This document shows positions 43,443-52,687 of a stretch of 64,000 nucleotides of DNA, piece by piece. Both the position numbers and the translations under genes were made by a program. This stretch comes from Chitinophagaceae bacterium (lineage in GTDB: Bacteria > Bacteroidota > Bacteroidia > Chitinophagales > Chitinophagaceae): contig CANCVE010000009.1 of NCBI GenBank assembly GCA_947381435.1, forward strand, positions 1 through 64,000, written 5' to 3'. Under the pieces are notes generated by a model. That model saw only the letters and a program-made list of their open reading frames with translations, did not search any database and was not told where the DNA came from. Position 1 is the stretch's first letter; each line of letters begins with the position of its first letter.

Positions 43443-45890
43443 TTACTTTTTAGGCATTACTGCTTTTGCTTGAGGCTTTACCTTATTATTATCGGGAAGT
43501 ACTGCTGCAGGTTTAACTACAGGAGGTACTTTCGACTTATCAGTTGGCGCCTTTGGTGCTTTTGAAGCTGACTTATGGTTGTCATCAATTCCAGATAACG
43601 CAGAATCAAGCTTTGAATCAGTACTTATATCTGCTACAGGTTTTATTCCTGTTGGTATACCATAATCAGAGGAGTTTCCATTGCCTTCATCTATACCCTC
43701 TGCCCCCAATTGTGGTTTAATACCATTCAATTCTTCAAAACGATAATCGTCTTTCATCAATTCGGGCTTAACAAAACTAGCATTTGGGTCGATACCAACA
43801 ATATTTCTGTCATTTTGAACTTTCTCGTAAAAATAGGCCCAAATAGGCATCGCTGCTTGAGAACCCTGACCTAAATTAGTATTCTGAATACGTATAAATC
43901 GGTCGTCATTACCCACCCAAGCACCACAAAGCAATTGAGGCGTATATCCCATAAACCATGCATCACTATTGTCGTTTGTAGTACCTGTTTTGCCAGCAAT
44001 ATCTCCACGAATATCATAGTTGGCAATACTTCGGCCTGTACCAAACTGCATAACCCCTTGCATCATCTTGATAACAGAATAAGCCGTTACATCGCTAATA
44101 ACTTCTTTTCTCTGAGGCAAAAAGCTTTGTAGTGTGTTGCCATTTTTGTCTTCAATTCTAGATAAAAATATTGGTTTTACATTAAAGCCTCTACCCGGAA
44201 ACATGCTATAAGCCTGCATCATCTCGAACAAGGATATTTCACAAGCACCCAATGCGATAGAAGGGTTAGGATCAATCTTGGTTTGCAATCCACATTTATT
44301 ATTCAAGAAATCAACAAATCGTTTAGCAGAGTTATTACCCACCCTGTCCAACTGTTTCATGATGTAAGCAGTAGCACAGTTTTTAGACCTAGCCAACGCT
44401 TCTGCCATCGGCATGGATGCTCCACTACAAGATTTTGGTGTAGCAGGAACCATTCCATAAGCACCAAAGTCTTGCTGTTGATCATAAACGGTAGTTCCTG
44501 GTGTAAAGCCTGCTTCTTCAATTGCCAAGCTATACAACAATGGTTTCATGGTAGAACCCACCTGACGTTTAGTATTGAAGTTTACGTGATCATATTTAAA
44601 GGTTTTAAAGTCAATTCCTCCTACCCATGCCCTCACTTCGCCACTAGCCGCATCCATTGCCATAAAGCCACTCTCCATCAATTGTCTGTGGTATTTAATG
44701 GAATCCATTGGTGTCATGATCGTATCGGTGGAACGTTTACTATTCCATGCAAAGACTTTCATTTTAACAGGAACATAGAATGACTTTTCTACGTCTTCTT
44801 CTTTCATGCCCTTGTTTAGCAAGTTTTTCCAACGGTCGCTTTGCCTCATTCCAGCTTTCAACACATTCTCGAAACCCTTCCATACAGAGCCATCTTTTAT
44901 GTAAGATTGTGCATTCATTATCTGCTGCATATAGCTCATGTGCTTGGCAACAGCTTCCTCGGCATACAACTGCATTCGAGGGTTGATGGTGGTGTAAATC
45001 TTTAGACCATCCTTATATAAATCATAGTTATCACCATTGCTTTTCTTGTGTTCTTTACACCACTTCTTCATTTCCTCACCCAATATCATCCTAAAATAAG
45101 GCCCTAAACCAGTGGTTTCGTCTAGTTTCTTATAGTTTAGTTCAATGGGTTTCATTTTAAGTTGCTTGGCTAAGTTTTCATTTAATACCTTGTTTCTAAC
45201 CATCTGGTCAAGAACAACATTTCTTCTATCTAATGCTTTCTTAGGATTAACCCTTGGATTATAAAGATTAGAACCTTTAAGCATACCAATCAAAACCGCA
45301 GCTTCTTCTACATTAAGTCTATCAGGTTCTTTTTGAAAGAATGTTTTAGACGCATTTCGTATGCCATAAACATTATCTCCAAAAGGAACGGTGTTTAGGT
45401 ATAGGGTAATAATTTCATCTTTAGTAAAATTCTGCTCTAGTTTGATGGCAATTATGGCTTCCTTTAGCTTTTGCAACGAACGGATTACTTTGTTGCGCTT
45501 GTAGCTAGTAAACAAGTTCTTTGCCGTTTGCATGGTGATGGTACTTGCCCCACCTTGCCTACCCAAAAATGCAAAAGCACGCATCAAAGAGCGTCCATCA
45601 ATACCGCTATGGTCATAAAAGCGCTCATCTTCAGTAGCCACAAGTGCATTTATTACATCTTTGCTAATGTCTTTATAGGCAACATTGATTCTATCTTCCA
45701 AATAAAACTTACCCATCAGCGTGCCATCTTGCGCATAAACCTGCGTAGATTGTTTGGCAGAAGGATTCTCTAATTCAGCAATGGAAGGCATTTCTCCTAA
45801 AAGACCAAAATTGGCCATCAGTATTATCAGAATGAATAATCCTACCAATCCGAAGAAAACTCTCCAAAATATCTTTACCGATTTACTCAT
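43443..45890 (-). CDS. Class A penicillin-binding protein (PBP1A)
   Basis: A bifunctional peptidoglycan synthase. From ATG 45890 (MSKSVKIFW) the 815-residue protein has a membrane anchor (about 8-28), a GT51 transglycosylase domain (ATEDERFYDHSGID with catalytic Glu87; TITMQTAKNLF; LYLNTVPFGDNVYG) and a transpeptidase domain with Ser446 in STMK, then SKN and KTGTT. The C-terminus is a Pro/Lys-rich tail. A GTG at 45914, directly after the stop of the upstream gene, is an alternative start. It is the second gene of an operon with the PorW/SprE gene. Confidence 0.92.
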   Translation of the reverse strand: MSKSVKIFWRVFFGLVGLFILIILMANFGLLGEMPSIAELENPSAKQSTQVYAQDGTLMGKFYLEDRINVAYKDISKDVINALVATEDERFYDHSGIDGRSLMRAFAFLGRQGGASTITMQTAKNLFTSYKRNKVIRSLQKLKEAIIAIKLEQNFTKDEIITLYLNTVPFGDNVYGIRNASKTFFQKEPDRLNVEEAAVLIGMLKGSNLYNPRVNPKKALDRRNVVLDQMVRNKVLNENLAKQLKMKPIELNYKKLDETTGLGPYFRMILGEEMKKWCKEHKKSNGDNYDLYKDGLKIYTTINPRMQLYAEEAVAKHMSYMQQIMNAQSYIKDGSVWKGFENVLKAGMRQSDRWKNLLNKGMKEEDVEKSFYVPVKMKVFAWNSKRSTDTIMTPMDSIKYHRQLMESGFMAMDAASGEVRAWVGGIDFKTFKYDHVNFNTKRQVGSTMKPLLYSLAIEEAGFTPGTTVYDQQQDFGAYGMVPATPKSCSGASMPMAEALARSKNCATAYIMKQLDRVGNNSAKRFVDFLNNKCGLQTKIDPNPSIALGACEISLFEMMQAYSMFPGRGFNVKPIFLSRIEDKNGNTLQSFLPQRKEVISDVTAYSVIKMMQGVMQFGTGRSIANYDIRGDIAGKTGTTNDNSDAWFMGYTPQLLCGAWVGNDDRFIRIQNTNLGQGSQAAMPIWAYFYEKVQNDRNIVGIDPNASFVKPELMKDDYRFEELNGIKPQLGAEGIDEGNGNSSDYGIPTGIKPVADISTDSKLDSALSGIDDNHKSASKAPKAPTDKSKVPPVVKPAAVLPDNNKVKPQAKAVMPKK

Positions 45891-45914
45891 ACTATTCTTT
45901 GTCTTTGTTATCAC

Positions 45915-48900
45915 TTAAAATTTATTGGGTAATACTTTATTTAAAAACTTATTATAACCTGACACGTTCTTGTTGTCTTGCAACAAAAGCAAATTGCGTT
46001 CACTAATGATACTGTATCGATAAACCGATTTTGGCAACCATGGAATGATGGTTTTAGCCACATAAGGTTTTATCTTATCGAGGTAATCTATTGCAGCTTT
46101 TGCATTCATAAAAGGACCGAAATACACAAATGAGTACCTATCATCAATTTTGTTTGCAGCAATCTCTATATCATCCTTAAAGCTAGAAGCATTGAACTTA
46201 TTGAATGCGCTTGCTGCTGTGTTGATAAACGTCTTCATCACATCATCTAGCTGAATATTTGCATAATGTGGTGCATTTGGATCCCAAATAAATGAGGTGT
46301 CTGAACTATTTGGATTCAATCTTCGTAATGAATCTGCAATTCTTGCCTTACGAATAGCCTCATACATCTTTATTTTATTCAATGAATCGGTTAGATGCTT
46401 CCTCGATGCAGCATCCATCATATTTATTTTCCGCAAAGAATCTTCAACAAAAGCTTTACGTTTAAGTGCATCGGCAAGGCTTTGTTTACTCAATGAATCT
46501 GCTATATGTTTTCTCCGTAAAGCATCCGCCAATGAGGCATTGCGTAACGAATCTGCTAAGTGTTGCTTTCTTAATGCTTCTGCCAGACGTGCATTCTTCA
46601 AGGAATCTGCCAAGTGTTGTTTCCGCAGGGCATCTGCAAGGCTTGCCTTTCGGAGCGAATCTTCCAATTGCTTCTTCCTTAGCGCATCCGCCAAACTAGC
46701 ATTACGCAACGAATCTGCAATATGCTGCTTGCGCAAGGCATCCGATAAACCAGCATTTTTGAGCGAGTCTGCCAAATGTTGTTTACGCAATGTTTCTGCA
46801 TAATTAGCTTTATTAAGCGAATCATTTTTGTGTGCACGAAGTATTGAATCGGCTATAAACAGCTTTCGCAATGAATCAGACAAATGAATCATTCTAAGGG
46901 AGTCATAGTTGATATGCAACAGACTGTCTGCAATTCTTTTTGCGGCTACAATGGCAGCCAAACTATCGGCTCTACGCATTCCTCTTAAACGCAAAAACTC
47001 AATCATTCTATGTGCCTTGTCTACCATATTGGTATCAGGCTTCATACTTATTAAGGTTTCTAACTTATTGATTGCCTTAAAATCATCTTGTTGATCAATG
47101 TAATAAACAGACTCTATCAACAACAATTGAGGCGTCCAATGCGATGGACCATATTTTGTATCGACAGCAGTCTTGGCGGTTCTTGCTTCTGTATATTTTG
47201 CTTCTAAAAACTGATCATATATCTTCTTATAAACCTGCGTAGTATCATCTTCCACCACATCTTTACGGTGTTCATTTAGCAAGTTTGCAGTAAACTCTCC
47301 ATCTGGATACTTTTTCTTAAGGTAATGTGCTATGGAATCTGCCCTTAGTTCTAAACCAAGTTGTTCGTAGCAATAGATTAGGTTATAATTGGCTTGTTCT
47401 ATTTTTTTGTGAGAAGGGAAACGCGCAATAAAGGGCTCATAACTATCAATAGCTGGTTTAAATTGCCTTAAATCATTTTGAAAAACAACCCCATTGGTAA
47501 ATAAAGCATTTGCCAATAAGCTATCCGACTTCTGCTTTTGTTCAGGCATCAAGGGTAAGTTACGCATCAATCCCTCATAGGTAAGTTCCAATTTAGTAGT
47601 GTCTTCATTAGATGCTGGTTTTGCAGGAACATCTACTGGGTCAACATCATTACCCACAGCCATATTCATATCGCCCGGCCCAGCATCAGGATCTACAGGA
47701 GCCGCAGCCGCAGGTTTTGCAGCTTTAGGTTTGTTGGTTGCTTGCTGAGTAGGTGCTTTAGAAATAGCTTCTTGTCGTTGCCAATTATCGGCATTTGGCC
47801 GGTTGCCCCACCTCGATTTAAACTCTTTACCTCCTTGTAATACCAATGTTGGATTATTGAAATAAAAGTCTCCAGCTTTCGTATTGTCAAATAGTGTAGT
47901 GGCAGTGGGTACTACATCCTGGGGGTTATCACTACCAAAATCTATAGTCTCTTCTTCCTTTGCACCTTGCTCCTTTCGTAGTTTACGTAATATCTTTTTA
48001 ATCAATGAGCGCTGTTCTGCATCAGTCATATTGGCCACACGCTGCAAACTATCCTGTGTTGCAATGACTGTAAGATTATTAGTGATAATTTTAAGTGCAG
48101 GTTTACGTTCCTCTACCCTTCTCTTTTCCTCAGCCGTAAGCGATTCGGTAGAATTTATACTATCGTAGAAGTTGTAAGACAACTTAAACTCGCGGCTATC
48201 GAAGTAAGTATCTGCTAACAGAAGAAAAGTCTTTTGCTTCTGCACAGGGTTGTCAGTATTGTACTTCAAGCTTCTATTCAAGGCTTTGATGGCAGCAGGT
48301 TTATTGTTGTTTTGAAGTTCCAATTGGCCAGCCACATGATAAATTACATCTCTATAGGCAGCAAACTTATCTCTTCTGCCAAGGTGATATATCTCCGAAA
48401 TATTATCTTGAATAGTATATCCTTTGTTGTTGGAATGAAGGGAAACTAAGTTTAATCTAGCAAAGATTTCCATCAAGGGGTCGGTAGTTGTCTTGATACT
48501 TTTACCATAATAAACGGCAGCTAACGAATCATTGTGTTTGCTACGTTGCAACATTTGCCCTATTAAAAACTCCCAACGCGCTCTTTCGAGTGGACCATCA
48601 GCTCCATCCAATGCCTTTTCTAAATGGTATGCCGAGCTATCCCATTGCTGACTCTTGTAACAAGAATAGGCAATCATTTCATGCAGCGGAATTGCTAATC
48701 TTTTCGGAAATAATATATCACTTTTCAATAAGGCAATCAATGCATCGGCACGTGCTACCTGATCGCGCTCTAAGTAGGTACGAACTTGCCACAAAAAGCT
48801 TTCGTTACGGCTTGGTGGATTTGTCATCAAGTATTGAATCCTTTTCGTTTTCTCGATGGTAGAAATACTAAAGATGCCTTTATCGTTGCTAATATTACTT

Positions 48901-49436
48901 CCTATTGGTATATCGTAACCATCATCTTTTGGTGACCAAGCATAGTTTACGTACTGAAACACATATCCTGCCGAGTCGAAGTTGTTTTTCAACAGAAAAG
49001 CCCTTCCCATCAGCATATACATATTATCTATCCAGTCGTTGCGCAAATCATGGAGCAACACTCCAGCCGTAACCTTGTACATCAGGGAATCTATTTGTAC
49101 AGTTTCCTTTGCTGTGTTGCTATAACTGAAGTTGTAAAAAGGAAGAAGCTGTGTATAATCGTCTTTATGCAATTCTTTAGCCCGCTCTATTATCTCATTC
49201 AGTTTATTGTTTGCATTAAAGAAGTAATTGTAGTGCGTAAACATATTCTGAAAGAAATGTTTTGCACTAGAGAAACCAGTTTCGCCAGACTTTTCAGAAA
49301 CTAAAGTTCTATTTACATATTGAGGGGGTTTCTTACCGTATAAATCGACGGTGGAATAGGGTTGCGCATGTATTAGTGCTGTCATTGCAAACAGACAGAC
49401 AAGTATTAATACAAAAAAACGGACGCATTTTATCAT
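45915..49436 (-). CDS. T9SS accessory protein PorW/SprE with 18-residue tandem repeats
   Basis: The large protein (1173 aa from ATG 49436) has a signal peptide (to about 24) and TPR-like helical repeats through about residue 800, including AAIKALNRSLKYNTDNPVQK and FPSHKKIEQANYNLIYCYEQ, as in the SprE/PorW lipoprotein family needed for gliding and type IX secretion. Residues about 878-1000 are six to seven tandem 18-residue units (ALRKQHLADSLKNAGLSD type), predicted as one long alpha-helix, followed by a C-terminal SPOR-like part. No lipobox Cys was found in place. ATG 49463 lies within the -7 box (49457-49464), so 49436 is the start. The PBP gene follows directly. Confidence 0.82.
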   Translation of the reverse strand: MIKCVRFFVLILVCLFAMTALIHAQPYSTVDLYGKKPPQYVNRTLVSEKSGETGFSSAKHFFQNMFTHYNYFFNANNKLNEIIERAKELHKDDYTQLLPFYNFSYSNTAKETVQIDSLMYKVTAGVLLHDLRNDWIDNMYMLMGRAFLLKNNFDSAGYVFQYVNYAWSPKDDGYDIPIGSNISNDKGIFSISTIEKTKRIQYLMTNPPSRNESFLWQVRTYLERDQVARADALIALLKSDILFPKRLAIPLHEMIAYSCYKSQQWDSSAYHLEKALDGADGPLERARWEFLIGQMLQRSKHNDSLAAVYYGKSIKTTTDPLMEIFARLNLVSLHSNNKGYTIQDNISEIYHLGRRDKFAAYRDVIYHVAGQLELQNNNKPAAIKALNRSLKYNTDNPVQKQKTFLLLADTYFDSREFKLSYNFYDSINSTESLTAEEKRRVEERKPALKIITNNLTVIATQDSLQRVANMTDAEQRSLIKKILRKLRKEQGAKEEETIDFGSDNPQDVVPTATTLFDNTKAGDFYFNNPTLVLQGGKEFKSRWGNRPNADNWQRQEAISKAPTQQATNKPKAAKPAAAAPVDPDAGPGDMNMAVGNDVDPVDVPAKPASNEDTTKLELTYEGLMRNLPLMPEQKQKSDSLLANALFTNGVVFQNDLRQFKPAIDSYEPFIARFPSHKKIEQANYNLIYCYEQLGLELRADSIAHYLKKKYPDGEFTANLLNEHRKDVVEDDTTQVYKKIYDQFLEAKYTEARTAKTAVDTKYGPSHWTPQLLLIESVYYIDQQDDFKAINKLETLISMKPDTNMVDKAHRMIEFLRLRGMRRADSLAAIVAAKRIADSLLHINYDSLRMIHLSDSLRKLFIADSILRAHKNDSLNKANYAETLRKQHLADSLKNAGLSDALRKQHIADSLRNASLADALRKKQLEDSLRKASLADALRKQHLADSLKNARLAEALRKQHLADSLRNASLADALRRKHIADSLSKQSLADALKRKAFVEDSLRKINMMDAASRKHLTDSLNKIKMYEAIRKARIADSLRRLNPNSSDTSFIWDPNAPHYANIQLDDVMKTFINTAASAFNKFNASSFKDDIEIAANKIDDRYSFVYFGPFMNAKAAIDYLDKIKPYVAKTIIPWLPKSVYRYSIISERNLLLLQDNKNVSGYNKFLNKVLPNKF
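46435..46803 (-). repeat. 54-bp (18-codon) tandem repeat within the PorW/SprE gene
   Basis: Six clear and one diverged units encode ALRKQHLADSLKNAGLSD-type blocks; each unit is two related 9-residue halves (RKQHLADSL / NAGLSDALR). Eighteen residues equal five alpha-helical turns. Confidence 0.85.
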
Positions 49437-49456
49437 TGTTACCTCTATAGAGTCCA

Positions 49457-49464
49457 CAAACATA
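49457..49464 (-). promoter_or_regulatory. -7 promoter box for the PorW/SprE-PBP operon
   Basis: The minus strand reads TATGTTTG (TAnnTTTG), 20 bp before ATG 49436. Confidence 0.6.
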
Positions 49465-49702
49465 AATTATTTAACTACAAGACTGTATAATAAAATATTA
49501 AACCTTTCACAATCAGTGGAATTTTAAACTTATAAAATGTTGTCTTTGTATATGCTCCACTAAAGTTGAAGCATTTTATAAAGATGAAGCAAGAATAACT
49601 TCGGCAATTTCCTGCAAGTAGTTTATGCACTTTTTGTTCTTTTCTGAATAGGTAATATCTTTTGATAAATTTAGTCAAAAAGTTACTCATTTATCCAATA
49701 AC

Positions 49703-49968
49703 AATGGCAAACATCGCTTCATTTATTGCCTCTTTCTTCCTAACAACGGCAAACAATACCCCTTCCTATTGCCGTTTATGATCCGGAAACGGCAAACAAC
49801 ACCCCTTCCTATTGCCGTTTTTGATTCAGAAACGGCAAACAATACCCCTTTCTATTGCCGTTTATGTTCCAGAAACGGCAAACAACACCCCTTCCTATTG
49901 CCGTTTATGCTCCGGAAACGGCAAACAATACCCCTTATCATTGCCGTTTATGCGCCAGAAACGGCAAT
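49703..49968. repeat. Tandem array, about six 43-bp units with AAACGGCAA/TTGCCGTTT dyads
   Basis: Units start at 49745, 49788, 49831, 49874, 49917 and 49960 (partial), exactly 43 bp apart, with a diverged unit before them (49703-49744). Each contains AACGGCAAACAA, then ACCCCTT, then TATTGCCGTTT, so each can fold into a hairpin with a 9-bp AAACGGCAA/TTGCCGTTT stem. The remaining sequence (TATGATCC, TGATTCAG, TATGTTCC) varies slightly. It sits in the 741-bp gap between the divergent PorW/SprE and Crp/Fnr genes. The rest of that gap (49465-49702 and 49969-50177) shows no certain gene. Confidence 0.9.
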
Positions 49969-50177
49969 CGGAAGACCTTAAAATTTTTAATATTTTCCTT
50001 TTCGCCCCTTTTTATTTTAAATGCAATCGGGAATATATTTGTAAAAACTAGCACCTTCTCTTTACTTGCTTGCAAAGCCCTGTATTCTGAGAAGCATTTA
50101 ACTGAGTTTATATCTGAAAACAAATTCTTCATTCTTAAAATGAACTCACCTTAACTTTATCCACTTCATTAATAACT

Positions 50178-50756
50178 ATGTACGATTTATTTTTTCAGAA
50201 ACTCAATGATAAAATCGGTTTAACAGCCGACGAACAAGCTATCATCAGTAGCTATCTCACCATAAAGAGGGTGCGAAAGAAACAATATTTATTGCAAGAA
50301 GGGGATGTTTGCAAAACGATTGCCTTTGTACAGAGGGGAGCTTTGAGGGCTTATTACGTAGATAAAAAAGGTAGTGACCACATTCTTCAATTTGCGCTTG
50401 AAGGGTGGATTATTTCGGATTTATATAGCTTTATGACGGGCGAACCTGCTTCGTATAACATTGATGCACTGGAAGATACTGAAGTAATATTAATAACCAA
50501 AGCTGCTCAGGAAGAAATATTTGCACGCGTACCTAAATACGAAACCTACTCTAGAATGCAGATTACCGGGGCTTACTTGGCCATGCAAAAAAGGGTGACA
50601 TCGCTACTCGGACTATCATTGGAAGAACGATATTTAGGCTTCACTAAACTTTACCCCAATATTGTTCAGCGGGTACCCCAACACATGATTGCTTCCTACT
50701 TAGGACTAACACCCGAAACTGTTAGTCGCATCAGGAAAAGGCTTGCTGCAAAATAA
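50178..50756 (+). CDS. Crp/Fnr-family transcription regulator
   Basis: The 192-residue protein has a cyclic-nucleotide-binding-like beta-barrel (about 20-120; RVRKKQYLLQEGDVCKTIAFVQRGALRAYYV) and a C-terminal winged helix whose recognition helix is SYLGLTPETVSRIRKRL. There is no N-terminal Cys cluster, so it is not an oxygen-sensing FNR; the ligand is unknown. A perfect FNR/CRP-type inverted repeat lies 5 bp after its stop, in front of the yceI gene, which makes that gene a likely target. Many such regulators in Bacteroidota are paired with the genes they control. Confidence 0.87.
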   Translation: MYDLFFQKLNDKIGLTADEQAIISSYLTIKRVRKKQYLLQEGDVCKTIAFVQRGALRAYYVDKKGSDHILQFALEGWIISDLYSFMTGEPASYNIDALEDTEVILITKAAQEEIFARVPKYETYSRMQITGAYLAMQKRVTSLLGLSLEERYLGFTKLYPNIVQRVPQHMIASYLGLTPETVSRIRKRLAAK

Positions 50757-50761
50757 AAACA

Positions 50762-50775
50762 TTGATTTCAATCAA
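50762..50775. promoter_or_regulatory. FNR/CRP-type operator TTGAT-N4-ATCAA
   Basis: TTGAT TTCA ATCAA matches the FNR-box consensus exactly (and extends by one A/T pair on each side). It lies between the Crp/Fnr gene and yceI, its centre about 54 bp upstream of the -7 box at 50822-50829. Confidence 0.7.
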
Positions 50776-50821
50776 TACTTTTTCTTGCTTTACCTCAACG
50801 AGACAAGAATGTATGCCTCCT

Positions 50822-50829
50822 TAGCTTTG
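50822..50829 (+). promoter_or_regulatory. -7 promoter box for the yceI gene
   Basis: TAGCTTTG is a perfect TAnnTTTG. No TTG at the -33 distance was found, which would suit an activator-dependent promoter. Confidence 0.55.
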
Positions 50830-50855
50830 CATCATTAATTAAAAATAATAACAAC

Positions 50856-51428
50856 ATGAAAAAAGTAGTAACATTAGTAGCATTTTTAGCAATTGGGTTT
50901 TCAGTTCTAGCACAAACAAAATGGTCTGTAGACCCTGTACATTCAACGGTTGGCTTTTCTATTAAGCACTTAAGCATCTCGGAAGTAAATGGTAATTTTA
51001 AGAAATTTGATGGTAGTTATACTTCTGCAAAAACAGATTTTAGCGACATTAAAATCAACTTCAATATTGATGCATCAAGTGTGAATACCGGAGAAGACAA
51101 GAGAGATGAACACATTAAAGGGGATGATTTTTTTAGTGTTCAGAAGTATTCTTCTTTGAAGTTTGAAAGTACATCTTTCAAGAAAGTAAAAGGAAATAAC
51201 TACCTATTAACTGGTAAATTGACCATTAAAGATGTAACTAAAGACGTAACCTTTACCGTAGTTTATGGTGGTTCGGCAAAAGATCCTTGGGGTAATAACA
51301 GAGCAGGTTTTGCTGCAACAACTGTTATAAACAGGTTCGATTACAACATTAAATACGATCCAACAGGATTGGCTGTAGGTAAAGAAGTTACTTTGAAATT
51401 AAACTTAGAGTTTATTCAAGCTAAATAA
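50856..51428 (+). CDS. Secreted YceI-family lipid-binding protein
   Basis: The 190-residue protein has a signal peptide (1-19, VLA/QT) and a lipocalin-like YceI barrel: WSVDPVHSTVGFSIKHL at the start, DASSVNTGEDKRDEHIKGDDFF and the final KLNLEFIQAK are typical. YceI proteins bind polyisoprenoids or other long apolar molecules in the periplasm; some respond to osmotic, acid or oxidative stress. Control by the adjacent Crp/Fnr regulator is inferred from the operator between them. A long hairpin terminator follows. Confidence 0.9.
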   Translation: MKKVVTLVAFLAIGFSVLAQTKWSVDPVHSTVGFSIKHLSISEVNGNFKKFDGSYTSAKTDFSDIKINFNIDASSVNTGEDKRDEHIKGDDFFSVQKYSSLKFESTSFKKVKGNNYLLTGKLTIKDVTKDVTFTVVYGGSAKDPWGNNRAGFAATTVINRFDYNIKYDPTGLAVGKEVTLKLNLEFIQAK

Positions 51429-51467
51429 GCTGATAGCAATAATAGGAAAAGGTTTACACCCCACGCC

Positions 51468-51520
51468 GCCACAGAGGCAAAAAGAGAATACTGTTCTCTT
51501 TTGCTTTTGTGGCTTTTTTA
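51468..51520 (+). terminator. Terminator of the yceI gene
   Basis: GCCACA...GGCAAAAAGAGAA pairs with TTCTCTTTTGC...TGTGGC (51468-51513), followed by seven T. Confidence 0.85.
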
Positions 51521-51600
51521 TGTGGTATGCTTAATGAAAAACTGTCTTCCTTTTCATTTTCTAGATAATATAGAATTCCTGTAGAAAATAGTATTTAGGC

Positions 51601-51802
51601 AATTAGCAAAAGGGTGCATAAAAGATTTTCGCTTTTAAGACGCATTGATATGCGTCTCTACATTCGTAACATAATTTATAGAGCGAAAAACTCTTATGCC
51701 CCTAGCAAAAGACAAAACCTTGAACCCTAATGAAATAACTTACCTTCTGCACCGGCAAATTCTGCTATTTTATTAAAAACTAAGATTCTCCTTTTGCTAA
51801 TT
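51601..51802. repeat. MITE-like nested inverted-repeat element
   Basis: The ends AATTAGCAAAAGG (51601-51613) and CCTTTTGCTAATT (51790-51802) are perfect 13-bp inverted repeats. Inside, GCATAAAAGATTTTCGCT (51617-51634) faces AGCGAAAAACTCTTATGC (51682-51699), and at the centre GACGCAT-TGAT-ATGCGTC (51639-51656) forms a hairpin. No coding capacity. GACGCAT...ATGCGTCTCTAC-like palindromes are widespread in Bacteroidota intergenic DNA (recollection). The rest of the gap up to 52076 shows no certain gene. Confidence 0.55.
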
Positions 51803-52076
51803 CTTATTTTTTGAATAATTAAGGGAATTATACTTACGGTATAAAGTTCTCAAAAGGTTGTGTACCGAATGAGCTATTCTTGAAAGATGGTAAGCCAAAA
51901 AGTTGTGAGGCATTTGAAGTGATTCCCCTATTTTTGATTTTGTTATCAATTTATAAGGGGCATTGCAAGGCTTTAAAAATTATTATAACAAAGCCTTTAT
52001 CAACTCAAAATCGATTTAGGTTTAAGCTTATTTGCTATTAATTCATATTTTTCAATCAACAACAATAATTACAAAA

Positions 52077-52532
52077 ATGAGTAAACAAAAAATGGTTCTT
52101 GTGTTACTAATGGCTTTCGTACTAAACATTTATGGATGGAGTGCAGTGCCTATTATGAAGGAAAGCCTGCCATACACAACAAACAAATCTCAGGAATTAA
52201 AAACCGACAGTGCAAAAATTAATCAAATAAAAATGCTTTCCTCTTTATCAGCAGCAAAATATGGGGAGATTAAAGGCAAAAAATTAAATGCTTTGCAAAG
52301 ACTTGCTTTTAATTTATCTAAGCAACGAATGAGAAGTTTGCTAAAACAACTTAGTGCTGAACCTAACATACTCTCTAAAATCAGTTGGTTATTGAAAGGG
52401 GTTTTATTAGGGCCAATTGCTTTAGCGATAGGCTATCTAATTTTTAAAGATGAAGATAGAGAGCTAATAAAGTGGATATGGTTTGGCTGTATAGGGTTTG
52501 CAATAATTGCTGCCATCATACTTCTAGCTTAA
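52077..52532 (+). CDS. Exported protein with two C-terminal membrane helices, unknown function
   Basis: From ATG 52077 (MSKQKMVLVLL) the 151-residue product has a signal-like N-terminus (to about 23), a helical basic middle and two hydrophobic helices (about 110-128 and 134-150; LLKGVLLGPIALAIGYLIF; IWFGCIGFAIIAAIILLA). The frame can be extended to TTG 52032, which is less likely. Small proteins with this layout are common and uncharacterised in Bacteroidota. A hairpin terminator follows the stop. Confidence 0.72.
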   Translation: MSKQKMVLVLLMAFVLNIYGWSAVPIMKESLPYTTNKSQELKTDSAKINQIKMLSSLSAAKYGEIKGKKLNALQRLAFNLSKQRMRSLLKQLSAEPNILSKISWLLKGVLLGPIALAIGYLIFKDEDRELIKWIWFGCIGFAIIAAIILLA

Positions 52533-52551
52533 TTTGCAAACATAAACAACG

Positions 52552-52591
52552 AAAAAGGTTGATGATTTCATATAATCATCAACCTTTTTTT
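52552..52591 (+). terminator. Intrinsic terminator after the small membrane protein gene
   Basis: AAAAAGGTTGATGATT pairs with AATCATCAACCTTTTTT, ending in a T-run; 20 bp after stop 52532. Confidence 0.88.
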
Positions 52592-52687
52592 ATTATACGT
52601 ATTAATCTTTCCATCCCATTTCCAAAACATCTTAGCTTTGATTTTGTCATTGATTACCGATGAAGATTTATTTATTAATTAAGGATT

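Noticed and set aside
49475-49690. 71-codon minus-strand frame beyond the PorW/SprE promoter
   Set aside because: No recognisable features, basic and low-quality composition, and it ends beside the -7 box of the next gene. Another frame of the same DNA reads equally protein-like.
49703-50154. CRISPR array, and three overlapping open frames across the 43-bp repeats
   Set aside because: Repeat units are contiguous at 43 bp with no unique spacers, and no cas genes lie near. The frames in all phases are translations of the repeat, each differing only by phase.
51840-52030. Open stretch reading KFSKGCVPNELFLKDGKPKS and onward
   Set aside because: No start codon, preceded by a stop in frame, no known family. 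Possibly an old gene remnant but not supportable.
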